From Bacillus_BD sp963765265 (GTDB lineage Bacteria; Bacillota; Bacilli; Bacillales; Cytobacillaceae): a DNA stretch of 64,000 bases. The first letter of the stretch is position 1. The number at the start of each line of letters is the position of its first letter. The stretch spans positions 1 to 64,000 of the forward strand of contig CAVXVN010000003.1 of the NCBI GenBank assembly GCA_963765265.1, given 5' to 3'. The notes under the pieces are model-generated. The model was not told the DNA's origin, ran no database searches, and was given only the letters and a program-made list of their open reading frames with translations. Made by a program: the position numbers and the translations under genes. Shown piece by piece: positions 18,435-26,979 of the stretch.

Positions 18435-18983
18435 ATGGATGAAAAAGTCATAATGAAAGTAGAGGATGTGTATGAACAAGTTAGCAGGGCAAATTCATAT
18501 CTTTATGACATATGGAAAGAACAGTTGCTTTTTACATTTGAATGGTGGATTGCTTTAGCATTAATCATTATTCCTTGGACGATCTGGATCATCCTACATA
18601 AAAAGCAAAGCAGAAGTCGTCTCTTATTCGCTGGATTTTTCGTTATCATCGTCGCTTGCTGGCTGGATTTTACAGGAAGCACGAATGGTCTATGGTATTA
18701 TCCTATGGAGATCATACCCACCATACCTAGTTATTTAATGTGGGATATGTCGTTAATGCCTGTTATCATTATGCTGCTTTTACAATATACAAACAAATAC
18801 AATCCGTTTTTAATTGGAGTCATTTTTGCATTCATCGTCTCCTTCTTGGCTGAACCCTTTTTTGAATGGATTGATTTTTATCGACGTATTCATTGGAAAA
18901 ATATCTATTCATTTCCTATTTACGCCATTATCTATGTTATCACTTGTTATATTAGCAAGTGTAAAACTTTCGATCCGTTATAG
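18435..18983 (+). CDS. CBO0543-type small membrane protein
   Basis: 182 residues with five predicted membrane segments starting near residues 35, 60, 95, 125 and 155. Motifs FEWWIALALIIIPWTIW, GLWYYPMEIIPTIPSYLMWD and EPFFEWIDFY are the recognisable pattern of the CBO0543 membrane family found in spore formers. Function is unknown. ATG with AGAGAGG upstream, transcribed away from the MocR gene. A REP-like fragment (CCTGACACCG) follows the stop codon directly. Confidence 0.78.
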   Translation: MDEKVIMKVEDVYEQVSRANSYLYDIWKEQLLFTFEWWIALALIIIPWTIWIILHKKQSRSRLLFAGFFVIIVACWLDFTGSTNGLWYYPMEIIPTIPSYLMWDMSLMPVIIMLLLQYTNKYNPFLIGVIFAFIVSFLAEPFFEWIDFYRRIHWKNIYSFPIYAIIYVITCYISKCKTFDPL

Positions 18984-19118
18984 TATGGTTCCTGACACCG
19001 ATTAAATTAATTGCTTGGCTCCAGACACAGGAGAGCGCTATCTGTCTTCTGACTTATTTCCAAGTTAACCTGATCAATAAAGGAAGGACTTTCAAAAATA
19101 TGTCTTCCATCATTGTTA
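18984..19118. other. intergenic region with degenerate REP-like fragments
   Basis: GGTTCCTGACACCGATT at about 18986 and GGCTCCAGACACAGG at about 19017 resemble arms of the palindromes at 20705 and 25040. No gene is seen. Confidence 0.4.
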
Positions 19119-19159
19119 AAAAGGTTCCCAAAGACGATAACTTTGGGAACCTTTTTTTC
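19119..19159 (+). terminator. strong terminator hairpin
   Basis: AAAAAGGTTCCCAAAG and CTTTGGGAACCTTTTTTT make a 16-bp stem with a seven-base loop. It is 135 bases after the membrane-protein gene and 230 before the ferredoxin. Confidence 0.85.
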
Positions 19160-19390
19160 GTAACAGAGCTATCTTACAATAAATCCATCGGAAAATGAAC
19201 ATTGGAAAAGGATCTAATCAATATTATAAAAGACTGGTATGGTTAATAATAATTTTATCTCTGACTTCCTATAGAAAACAGCTTGTAAAAATAAAAAGGT
19301 TCTTATATCAAGTCTATAAGGTGTGAATGAAGACGATAATAATGCTAAGGGACCTTTTGTGATTTTATTTAAGTATGAGGAGGCAATAGA

Positions 19391-19714
19391 ATGCCATATG
19401 TAACGGTTTTAGGGAATGAACCATTTGAAGTGGAAAGAGGGAAAAAATTAGTCTTAGCTCTAGAAGATAACGGAGTAAATATACTCCATCGTTGCGGAGG
19501 AAAGGCTAGGTGTACAACTTGCAGAGTTGAAATTTTAGCAGGTGAATTTGAGGATTTAACTAGAATAGAAAAAGATGCATTTTCTGCTAAAGAAATTATC
19601 GATGACCAATTGCGATTATCCTGTCAAATTCGTGTGGATGGAGATGTGACAATTCGTCCGATTTTGACTTTAGAAAGTTCCGGCACGGACCCAGGTCCGA
19701 GACCAGAGGAATAA
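19391..19714 (+). CDS. 2Fe-2S ferredoxin
   Basis: 107 residues. The plant-type cluster motif is visible: Cys in LHRCGGKARCTTCRVE (C-x5-C-x2-C, near residues 36-45) and the fourth Cys in RLSCQIRVDGD near residue 78. It carries electrons to an unidentified partner; no oxygenase or reductase adjoins. GAGGAGG lies just before ATG 19391. The C-terminal tail (SSGTDPGPRPEE) is acidic and flexible. Confidence 0.92.
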   Translation: MPYVTVLGNEPFEVERGKKLVLALEDNGVNILHRCGGKARCTTCRVEILAGEFEDLTRIEKDAFSAKEIIDDQLRLSCQIRVDGDVTIRPILTLESSGTDPGPRPEE

Positions 19715-19854
19715 CTGGATTTATAATGAATTTGTTGATACTACTGAGAGTAATCACCTTTTATCCTACTAATATAGAGTGTGAAAGTTTTTTAAAATCC
19801 CGTTCAACGTAAAAAAGTAAGAAGGAATATTATGCTTTCTATTTTCCACGTCAT

Positions 19855-20475
19855 TCATGAAATTGTTCGAGTCGTACTTACAGGATACAGCTTGCCATCG
19901 AAAGCAAAAGAAATTTTTCCTGTTTCTTCTGAAACAACGAGTACCAGTGCATCACTTTGCTCGGAAAGACCTAATGCAGCACGATGACGAGTGCCAAGTT
20001 TTTTTCCGCTTATAACTGTTTTTGTGAGGGGAAGAACATTTGCTGCTGATACGATTTGGTTTTCTCTAACCAATACGGCTCCATCATGAAGAGGATTTCC
20101 TGGATAAAAGATTGATTCTAATAAAGAGGGACTCAATGTTGCCTCAATATGTGTACCTCTTTGAATAATGGGCTCAAGAGGGTCCTGACGTTCCACTACA
20201 ATCAATGCACCATGATGCTTAGTGGATAAATTCTGAACAGCAGTAGATAATTCGCTATATTTATCCGTAAAAGATGCTAAATAACAGTTTAAATAAAAGG
20301 AAGAAGCAAGGGATTCCATTTGGATGAACTGCTCCTTAATCTTTTCGAAGTTGCCTAAAAGACAATAGTTTTCGTTACTTAAGCTCGATAGGCTATGTTG
20401 AAGATCTTGGGTGATGTGCTGGATTCCTTCTGACAATTGCTGTTTCATGGGGGAAAAATCACAGTTACTTTTCAC
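19855..20475 (-). CDS. cdaS: sporulation-type diadenylate cyclase CdaS
   Basis: 206 residues, the length of CdaS. Residues ~1-65 are helical (the autoinhibitory YojJ-type domain), and the rest is a DisA_N/DAC domain with PLHDGAVLV and GTRHRAALGLSE, the two motifs that bind ATP and form c-di-AMP. Unlike CdaA it lacks membrane helices, and unlike DisA it lacks a DNA-binding part. In B. subtilis CdaS acts in the forespore and affects germination. GTG start with GGAG upstream. Its presence indicates a spore former. Confidence 0.92.
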   Translation of the reverse strand: MKSNCDFSPMKQQLSEGIQHITQDLQHSLSSLSNENYCLLGNFEKIKEQFIQMESLASSFYLNCYLASFTDKYSELSTAVQNLSTKHHGALIVVERQDPLEPIIQRGTHIEATLSPSLLESIFYPGNPLHDGAVLVRENQIVSAANVLPLTKTVISGKKLGTRHRAALGLSEQSDALVLVVSEETGKISFAFDGKLYPVSTTRTIS

Positions 20476-20704
20476 TTCTAGACAACTCCATTCATTTTAT
20501 TCTAATATTCATACGTACAAAATTGGAACTTGTTGTTTAAGAATGTAAATTGCGCTATCCGAATTATTCATATAGATTAGTATTTGCTGAAATTCTTTCG
20601 TTTAGTGGACAATAAATAATCCTTTTTTACAATTAATTGGAAATGAAAAAGGGTAATTATCAATTAAGGCATTTGAGGCTCTTTTATACATTCAGAAATA
20701 AAGT

Positions 20705-20758
20705 GTGCCTGACATCGCAAAATGACAATTGTCTTTTGCAGTGTCAGGCACCTTTTTT
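20705..20758. repeat. REP-like palindrome, full copy, also terminator-like
   Basis: A 47-base near-perfect palindrome with arms GTGCCTGACA and TGTCAGGCAC and an inner GACAATTGTC, followed by six T's. Similar to the element at 25040-25088. Sits at the 3' end of the gene at 20757. Confidence 0.75.
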
Positions 20759-21125
20759 ATTTTTTATAGCGGAGATATTCATACTTGGAGGTTGGGACCT
20801 TTTTGACGACTTGACCATTTTCATTTTTATAAATTTCATATTCTCGGTAGGTTTCAACAATATCGTCATCGACTTCAGACCTGCTTTCAAGTACCATTTC
20901 TAATGAAAAGTTAAGGGCAGCGATTTCTTCTGTTTCAAGGCTTTTTTCATTTGTATCATCGTTTTCCTCTATAGAAACGGGTTCGCTATCTTTTGCAATG
21001 GTTACTTCATAAGGGATGCTTGATGAGGTAGCATACGGCTTGTTCATCACGGAATAAGGAGATTCAAGGTAACCAACCACAATGAAAATGATAGCAATTC
21101 CGACTAAAGGTAGAAATTTTTTCAC
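20757..21125 (-). CDS. unknown membrane-anchored protein
   Basis: About 122 residues. One N-terminal membrane helix (KKFLPLVGIAIIFIVVGYLE), then a Ser/Glu-rich stretch (~35-75) and a C-terminal part rich in Glu, Tyr and Lys (TYREYEIYKNENGQVVKK). Probably anchored with the bulk outside the cell. GTG 21125 is chosen because AAAGGGAG lies ten bases upstream. No family recognised; alone on its strand between cdaS and the DUF1858 gene. Confidence 0.65.
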   Translation of the reverse strand: MKKFLPLVGIAIIFIVVGYLESPYSVMNKPYATSSSIPYEVTIAKDSEPVSIEENDDTNEKSLETEEIAALNFSLEMVLESRSEVDDDIVETYREYEIYKNENGQVVKKVPTSKYEYLRYKK

Positions 21126-21340
21126 ACTGTATCTACTCCCTTTACCACTTAAAATCAATCCATTTTAGTCTGCAAATCAAATCAGGTGCAAGAGAAACAT
21201 AAAGGTATTCGAGTTTTCTATATATGTTTATGCCTGTCCTTTTTATTTTATTACTAGGAAGATCAATCCGACAAAAAAGGAACCCTTACTTTTCGTGAAC
21301 CTACATCATTAAGTTAAAAATTTACCTTTCTGATCTCTAA

Positions 21341-21356
21341 TGTGATGCATATCACG
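21341..21356 (+). promoter_or_regulatory. Fnr/Crp-type box
   Basis: TGTGATGCATATCACG matches TGTGA-N6-TCAC(A), the Fnr pattern in Bacillus. About 105 bases upstream of the DUF1858 start. Confidence 0.6.
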
Positions 21357-21389
21357 ATGCTCCTTTTCCAGAAGAAGTATACTTTTATT

Positions 21390-21404
21390 TGAGAATAGTT
21401 CTCA
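21390..21404 (+). promoter_or_regulatory. Fur-like palindrome
   Basis: TGAGAATAGTTCTCA is a perfect 7-1-7 inverted repeat differing from the Fur box TGATAATNATTATCA at two symmetric positions. Located between the Fnr-like box and the DUF1858 gene. Confidence 0.45.
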
Positions 21405-21459
21405 TTAAAGTAACTAATAAAAAATAATATATAAATTCTCACTAAAGAGGTGAGCTGTA

Positions 21460-21684
21460 ATGGAAAGACAAATTGACTTTCAAAAAACTGTTTATGAGTT
21501 ATGTGAGGAAGATCCGTTTGTTATAGAGATTATGAAAGAACTTGGCTTTGAACAAATCACAAAGCAAGGAATGCTACAAACAGCGGGACGGATCATGACC
21601 ATTTCAAAAGGAGCCCGGATGAGGGGAATCGACCTTTCAAGTATCGTTCAAACATTTGAGAAACACGGATATATCGTTAAATAA
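21460..21684 (+). CDS. DUF1858 domain protein
   Basis: 74 residues, almost entirely one DUF1858 domain (TVYELCEEDPFVIEIMKELG, then KQGMLQTAGRIMTISKGARM). The domain is often found alone or fused next to hemerythrin/DUF438 proteins and hybrid-cluster or nitrogen-oxide genes; a redox or nitrosative-stress role is suspected. AAAGAGGTGAG precedes the ATG. The DUF438 gene follows after 94 bases, and the two share an upstream region with Fnr-like and Fur-like boxes. Confidence 0.88.
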   Translation: MERQIDFQKTVYELCEEDPFVIEIMKELGFEQITKQGMLQTAGRIMTISKGARMRGIDLSSIVQTFEKHGYIVK

Positions 21685-21778
21685 TAAAGTCTCTGCAATA
21701 CAATTGCATCAGCGTTATAAAGCGATAGGGGACTGCCCCTGTCAATAAGAACAGTGCAATCAATAGGAGGATGAGATA

Positions 21779-23031
21779 ATGAGCGAGTTAATTAATAATC
21801 GTGAGCAATCCATGGAAAATAAGGCTGAACGTCAAGAAATGCTTAAGGAGATTATTAAAGAACTTCATGCTGGGAAAAATGTGGATGAAGTAAAGGCGAA
21901 ATTCGAAGAAGCTGTTGGGGATGTAACGGTTGCTGAAATTTCACAATTGGAGCAGGCACTTATGCAAGAGGAAGGAATACCAGTAGCAGAGGTTCAACGA
22001 CTATGCTCTGTCCATGCGGCTATTTTTAAAGGATCGATTGAAGAAATTCATCGTTCAGAAAAACCAGAGGATGAACCAGGACATCCGATTCATACATGGA
22101 AAATGGAAAACAAAGAAGTTGATATGCTCGTGAATTTTAAGGTTCAACTTCATACAGAACACTTTGAAAAAGAGGACTCTGATGAAAACAGATTTAAACT
22201 TCTTGAAGATTTGAACTTACTTTGGGATTTAGATAAGCACTATTCAAGAAAAGAAAATTTACTTTTTCCTTACCTTGAGAAGTACGGAATTGATGGTCCA
22301 ACAAAGGTAATGTGGGGAGTAGATGATGCCATTCGCCTTGCGATCAAAGAAGCAAAAGTAAAATTAACGGATTATCAAGGGAATAAAGAAGAAGTGGTGG
22401 CAGTACTCAACCAGGTCATAAAAGAAGTGACGGAAATGATTTTTAAAGAAGAAAATATTCTGTTTCCGATGGCATTACAAACATTAACAGAGGATGAATG
22501 GGTCAAAATTGCGGCTGAAAGTGAGGAAATTGGATTCTGTTTGACTGCACCACAAGGTGTTTGGAAACCGGTTCGCCATCCGCATTACCTCTGGAACAGA
22601 AACAGAAGAAACCGTAGCAGTCAGAGGGATATATTCGTTTTGAAACAGGAATTGTATCATTAAAACAATTAGAAACACTTTTAAATCATTTACCGGTAGA
22701 TATCACATTTATTGATGAAAATGATGTTGTTCGTTATTTCTCTCATGGAAAAGAACGTATTTTTGCGAGAACAAAGGCTGTTATTGGACGTACCGTACAA
22801 AACTGTCATCCACCACAAAGTGTTCATACAGTTGAAAAACTACTGCAGGATTTCAAATCGGGTGAGAAGGATGCAGAGGATTTCTGGATTCAAATGAAAG
22901 ATAAATTTATCTATATTCGTTATTTTGCCGTTAGAGATGAAAAGGGAACTTATATGGGTACCCTTGAGTTCACGCAAAATGTTGCGGGTATTCGTGCATT
23001 AGAAGGCCAAAAAAGAATCCTTTCTGAATAG
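21779..23031 (+). pseudogene. DUF438 / hemerythrin-like / PAS protein, frame broken
   Basis: About 417 residues after joining three frames. Residues ~15-85 are DUF438 (MLKEIIKELHAGKNVDEVKA). Residues ~95-240 are a hemerythrin-like helical bundle with spaced His and Glu (LHTEHFEKEDSDENRFKLLE, DLDKHYSRKENLLFPYLE, FKEENILFPMALQ), expected to hold a di-iron site. The C-terminal ~130 residues form a PAS-like sensor (FIDENDVVRYFSHGKERIFA, GRTVQNCHPPQSVHTVEKLL). The frame shifts by +1 near 22580 and again near 22625. ATG with AGGAGG upstream. Likely co-transcribed with DUF1858; a role in iron, oxygen or NO response is inferred. Confidence 0.85.
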
Positions 23032-23069
23032 TCATCATGGAAGGGTAACATCTAGATTAAAAATGATAT

Positions 23070-23103
23070 GAAAAAGGGGTCTATACAAATAGATCCCTTT
23101 TTC
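23070..23103 (+). terminator. terminator of the DUF1858-DUF438 operon
   Basis: GAAAAAGGGGTCTAT and ATAGATCCCTTTTTC pair around four bases. Confidence 0.85.
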
Positions 23104-23182
23104 ATACTGATTATTTAGAATATAAATGCACCTGAAATGTTCTACTTCTACCTTATTCTTACTCGACAATCCCTATTCGACA

Positions 23183-23198
23183 TGTTTCACGTGAAACA
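23183..23198. other. parS site (Spo0J/ParB binding)
   Basis: TGTTTCACGTGAAACA is a perfect 16-bp parS palindrome, fitting TGTTNCACGTGAAACA. It is the core of a 34-bp perfect palindrome at 23174-23207. ParB loads here for chromosome segregation; in Bacillus most parS sites lie near oriC. Located between the convergent DUF438 and uppP genes. Confidence 0.92.
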
Positions 23199-23213
23199 TG
23201 TCGAATAATAAGA

Positions 23214-24057
23214 TTATATATATAGAACGAGAATTAGGATTGCGACAATAATACGATAAATCGCGAATGGTACAAGTTTAATTTTATTAATCAACTTCAG
23301 GAAGAAGCGAATCGAAATGAGAGCAAAGATAAAAGCACTAACAAATCCGGTGATAAAAAATGGCATGGCATCAAGCGTAAAATATTGCAAGTTATCCAAG
23401 AGAGAAATGAAACTGGCACCTGCCATAATCGGAACTGCCATAATAAACGTAAAGTCAGCAGCGGTACGATGGTTTAGGCCGGTCAATACACCCCCTGATA
23501 TCGTAGCACCTGAACGAGAGAACCCTGGCCATAAAGAAAAACATTGAATGAGACCTACAATAAAAGCATGTTTGTAGGTGATTTCATCAAGTGAATCGAT
23601 GGTTGGCTTATGTTTTCTGCTATATAGATCAGCGAAGATCATCAGAATAGCACCCAAGTATTAATCCAATGGCAACAGTTTGACTAAAAAATAAATGTTC
23701 ATCAATGTAATCATTGAATAAAACTCCTAATATACCGGCTGGAATAATCCCAACAATGACATGAAGCAAATTCAAATGACCTTCTCCACGTTTATATATC
23801 TTCTCTTTATGGAAAAATCGATTTAATCCGAGAATATCAATGAAACGATCTTTAAACACGATCACAGATGCCAGGATTGATCCAAGCTGTATAACGATTT
23901 TAAATGTATTGGCAACCGGTTGTGTTAAAAACTCTGCTGATTTTAACCATAAATCATCAACAATAATCATATGGCCAGTAGAAGAAACGGGAGCAAATTC
24001 CGTTAAACCTTCTACGATCCCTAATATAATAGCTTTAAAAATCTCTAAGAAATCCAT
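23214..24057 (-). pseudogene. uppP: undecaprenyl-diphosphatase UppP (BacA), frame broken
   Basis: About 275 residues after joining frames. Integral membrane phosphatase that converts undecaprenyl diphosphate to the monophosphate carrier used for peptidoglycan and teichoic acid synthesis. Both catalytic motifs are present: GLTEFAPVSSTGHMIIV near residue 18, and SLWPGFSRSGATISGG in the second half. A +1 shift near 23648 (CTTGGGTGCTATT on the minus strand) interrupts VAIGLILGAILM. ATG with AAGGAG upstream. Lies 25 bases after a DedA gene on the same strand, so the pair is probably an operon for carrier-lipid recycling. Confidence 0.92.
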
Positions 24058-24082
24058 TTTAATCCATTCTCCTTATATACAA

Positions 24083-24694
24083 TTAGGCTTTTTTTCTTTT
24101 TTTACGGAAAAAGAGGATGAGGAATATAATTATTCCAATTCCGATAATGGCATAAGCAATATTAGAATAAACGCCGATAAAGTTTGTAATGGATCCCCAA
24201 TTTTCTCCTAAAGCAGCGCCAACAGAAACAAGAATGATGTTCCAAATCAACGTTCCAATAAAAGTAAAAAGAAGGAACAGACTAAATTTCATGTTAGACA
24301 TACCAGCAGGAATGGAAATTAAACTACGTACCAATGGAATCATCCGGCAAAATAATACTGTCCAAATCCCGTACTTGTCAAACCAAGTATCTGCTTTATG
24401 TATATCTTCTTTTGTGATACGCAAGATATGTCCCCAACGATCCACAATTTTCTCGAGTCTTTCCACATCAAGTAAAAGTCCAATTCCATACAAAATAACG
24501 GCACCTACTACTGATCCAGCAGTTGATGCGAGGATAACGCCAGGAACCGTCATACTCGTGTAAGTTGTCATGAATCCACCAAAGGGAAGAATAATCTCAG
24601 AAGGGATAGGGGGAAAAACATTTTCTAAAGCAATCATAAGAAAAACGCCAATATAACCATACTGTTCCATAAAACTTGTAATCCAGCTTTCCAT
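24083..24694 (-). CDS. DedA family membrane protein (UptA-like)
   Basis: About 203 residues. DedA hallmarks: ENVFPPIPSEIILPFGG near residue 24 and FCRMIPLVRSLISIPAGM near residue 115, with membrane helices between and a basic tail (FFRKKRKKA). DedA proteins are lipid scramblases or flippases; B. subtilis UptA returns undecaprenyl phosphate across the membrane. ATG 24694 follows GGAGG by about six bases. Placement directly before uppP suggests it flips the product that UppP makes outside the cell; this coupling is inferred. Confidence 0.9.
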   Translation of the reverse strand: MESWITSFMEQYGYIGVFLMIALENVFPPIPSEIILPFGGFMTTYTSMTVPGVILASTAGSVVGAVILYGIGLLLDVERLEKIVDRWGHILRITKEDIHKADTWFDKYGIWTVLFCRMIPLVRSLISIPAGMSNMKFSLFLLFTFIGTLIWNIILVSVGAALGENWGSITNFIGVYSNIAYAIIGIGIIIFLILFFRKKRKKA

Positions 24695-24718
24695 TTCAAA
24701 CCTCCAACTTATTATCAC

Positions 24719-25039
24719 TTTATGTAAAACCTATTTTAGGTTGTCTTGCTTCATTACAATATTATGCCATATAAAAAAAGGATATGTTGAAAGATTAACA
24801 TAAAATGAGGGAAATGCCCATTCCCTATCCAAGATATAACCACTAAACCACTCACTAAAATGGACGAAATAGATGATTGGCATCCCTACATTATCCTATA
24901 AAAAATAAAGAAAAAATTAAAAAAGGCTTAAGAAGGATTAAAAAAGTATCTTATATAGAGATGTTCTCAAACTAACAATAGCAAAAAAACGTCCAAATTA
25001 AGAGCCTTGAATATGGCAAAAGAATAAAAAACTAAAATA
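24719..25039. other. AT-rich intergenic region
   Basis: No gene or structured RNA is seen. It must contain the dedA-uppP promoter on the minus strand; CATAAT near 24762-24767 is a weak candidate -10. Confidence 0.35.
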
Positions 25040-25097
25040 GTGCCTGACACCGTAAAAAGACATTTGTCTTTTTACGGTGTCCAGGCACTCTGTTTTT
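25040..25097. repeat. REP-like palindrome, full copy with an extra base
   Basis: Arms GTGCCTGACACCGTAAAAAG and its complement enclose a short ATTT loop. The right arm reads GTGTCCAGGCAC where the left arm predicts GTGTCAGGCAC, so one C is extra. T's follow. It lies at the end of the ABC exporter operon and could act as its terminator. Confidence 0.75.
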
Positions 25098-26087
25098 TTA
25101 ATAAACATCCTGCCTTGTAAAAACAAAGAAGGATATAAGGAGGGCTAAAAGCCACCACACGACCAAGACGCTTATTGAAAAGAGTAAGGTCATCCCTTCG
25201 ATGGGTGGAGCGATTCCACTTAAATATCCAGTTAGATTTAAATTGACCATAAATAAATATTTTGCGGATTCCCATGATGAAATCATTGTACTTAAAATGG
25301 AACCGGAAACGAGGGCAGCCAGCATGATTCCCATACCAGCTGCTGTGCTTCGAATCAGGACAGACAACATAAACGAAAGGGTACCCACAACGACAGCTAC
25401 AAACCAGGCAAGCCCAAAGTCCATCAATAAAAATTTCCACTGACTGATCATCCGCACACGGGAGGTATCTAAATTTCCAGCTTGAGCAGAAAAGCCTGTA
25501 ATGACAGGAGCATCCATACCTTTATATCCAAACACGATCCCGGAAAGTAAGAAGGAAAGTATTCCAACAATCGCCATGATAATGGAAATGGCCAACAAGA
25601 GTGAAATATACTTGCTTACTAATATTCGCCAACGTTGGACGGGCCGGGTCAACAGCAATTTAATCGATCCGAGAGAGTGCTCAGAAGAAACGAGATCACT
25701 AGCAATGACGATTACGAGTAAGGGGATAAGCATCATTCCCGAATTTTCAATGAATATTCTCATAAACGTTGGTGCTCCTGGTTCAGATGGATTGATATCA
25801 TGGTCTAGATAATATTGTTGCTGTTTTAACGTAATTTGCATCCTCTCACGAATGTCATCGGACATACCACTTGAACTGAGTCGATTGGTAATATCAATGA
25901 TGGACGTTTGAACAGATGCTCTCCAGTCTGTTGTCCCTAGCTTTTCTTGGCGTTCCAAGGATTGTTTATATTGAGCATATGTAAATAAACCAACAAGTAC
26001 AGCTACAATCACTGCAATCACAATCAATCGTTTTTTTGCTAACAGCTTCATCATTTCATTTTGAACGAGTTTATTCAATAGGGTCAC
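25098..26087 (-). CDS. ABC-2 type exporter permease
   Basis: 329 residues. An N-terminal membrane helix (KKRLIVIAVIVAVLVGLFTY) is followed by a ~100-residue extracytoplasmic segment and five further helices (LLIPLLVIVIASDLVSSEHS, LLLAISIIMAIVGILSFLLS and others), the ABC-2 membrane layout. It pairs with the ATPase upstream, whose gene it overlaps by 17 bases. GTG at 26087, or the TTG at 26078, may be the start. Substrate unknown; related pairs in Bacillus confer resistance to peptides. Confidence 0.88.
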   Translation of the reverse strand: MTLLNKLVQNEMMKLLAKKRLIVIAVIVAVLVGLFTYAQYKQSLERQEKLGTTDWRASVQTSIIDITNRLSSSGMSDDIRERMQITLKQQQYYLDHDINPSEPGAPTFMRIFIENSGMMLIPLLVIVIASDLVSSEHSLGSIKLLLTRPVQRWRILVSKYISLLLAISIIMAIVGILSFLLSGIVFGYKGMDAPVITGFSAQAGNLDTSRVRMISQWKFLLMDFGLAWFVAVVVGTLSFMLSVLIRSTAAGMGIMLAALVSGSILSTMISSWESAKYLFMVNLNLTGYLSGIAPPIEGMTLLFSISVLVVWWLLALLISFFVFTRQDVY

Positions 26088-26979
26088 CGCCTGTCAGTTG
26101 TAAAAATAAATCCTCTAAGACAGGAACTTTATGATTCATTTCCAAAATGGAGACTCCTTCTTCGATCAAAGCTTTACTCCACTCAGCTGCTTTCTCACCT
26201 TTAATAGGAGTACTTAAATAGTTACCCTCTACCGTTACCTCTGTAAATCGTTCCAAGACTTCCTTTCCTTTTAAAAGGGGGGAGACTTTCCAAACGAGTT
26301 TCTCCTGCTTGGTCAGTAGATTTTCAACAGAGTCAACCTGAATGATTTCTCCTTTTGTCATGATGGCTACACGATCACAAAGCAATTGGATTTCACTTAA
26401 TAAATGGCTTGAGACAAGCACACTTAACCCCTCTTTTTCAGCTAAGTTGCGAATAAATTGCCGCATCTCACGGATTCCAGCGGGATCGAGTCCGTTTGTT
26501 GGCTCGTCCAAGATCAACACCTTCGGGCGATTGAGCAGAGCTTGGGCAATTCCGAGCCTTTGTCGCATCCCAAGGGAATAGGTTTTGACTTTATCATGGA
26601 TTCGGTCATCAAGTCCGACAAAAGCAATTGTTTCTTTGATTTGCGCCTCAGGAACAGAGGGAAGCATTCTGGCGAAGTGCAGTAGATTATCCCAACCCGA
26701 TAAGTACGGATATAACTCTGGGTTTTCCACAATACAGCCTAAATATTGCATCGCCTTCGTAAACTGCTTTCTTACATCGTAGCCACAAATTGAAATCGTT
26801 CCTTCTGTTGGCTTGATTAGACCTGTCAGCATTCGAATCGTCGTTGTTTTACCAGCTCCATTTGGTCCGAGGAAGCCAAATACTTCGCCTTTTTTAAGTT
26901 CGAAATTTAACCCTTTAATAATTTCTTTTCGTCCAATTGTTTTGTGTAAATTTTTCACGGACAATGTTACTTCAGTCAT
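26071..26979 (-). CDS. ABC transporter ATP-binding protein
   Basis: 302 residues. Walker A GPNGAGKTTT (near residue 38), signature YSLGMRQRLGIAQAL, Walker B VLILDEPTNGLDP and the switch His in SSHLLSEI are all present. The C-terminal ~80 residues match the extension of bacitracin/lantibiotic-type export ATPases. ATG with AGGAGG upstream. Overlaps the GDSL gene by eight bases and the permease by 17, so the three genes form one operon. Confidence 0.95.
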   Translation of the reverse strand: MTEVTLSVKNLHKTIGRKEIIKGLNFELKKGEVFGFLGPNGAGKTTTIRMLTGLIKPTEGTISICGYDVRKQFTKAMQYLGCIVENPELYPYLSGWDNLLHFARMLPSVPEAQIKETIAFVGLDDRIHDKVKTYSLGMRQRLGIAQALLNRPKVLILDEPTNGLDPAGIREMRQFIRNLAEKEGLSVLVSSHLLSEIQLLCDRVAIMTKGEIIQVDSVENLLTKQEKLVWKVSPLLKGKEVLERFTEVTVEGNYLSTPIKGEKAAEWSKALIEEGVSILEMNHKVPVLEDLFLQLTGGDPIE

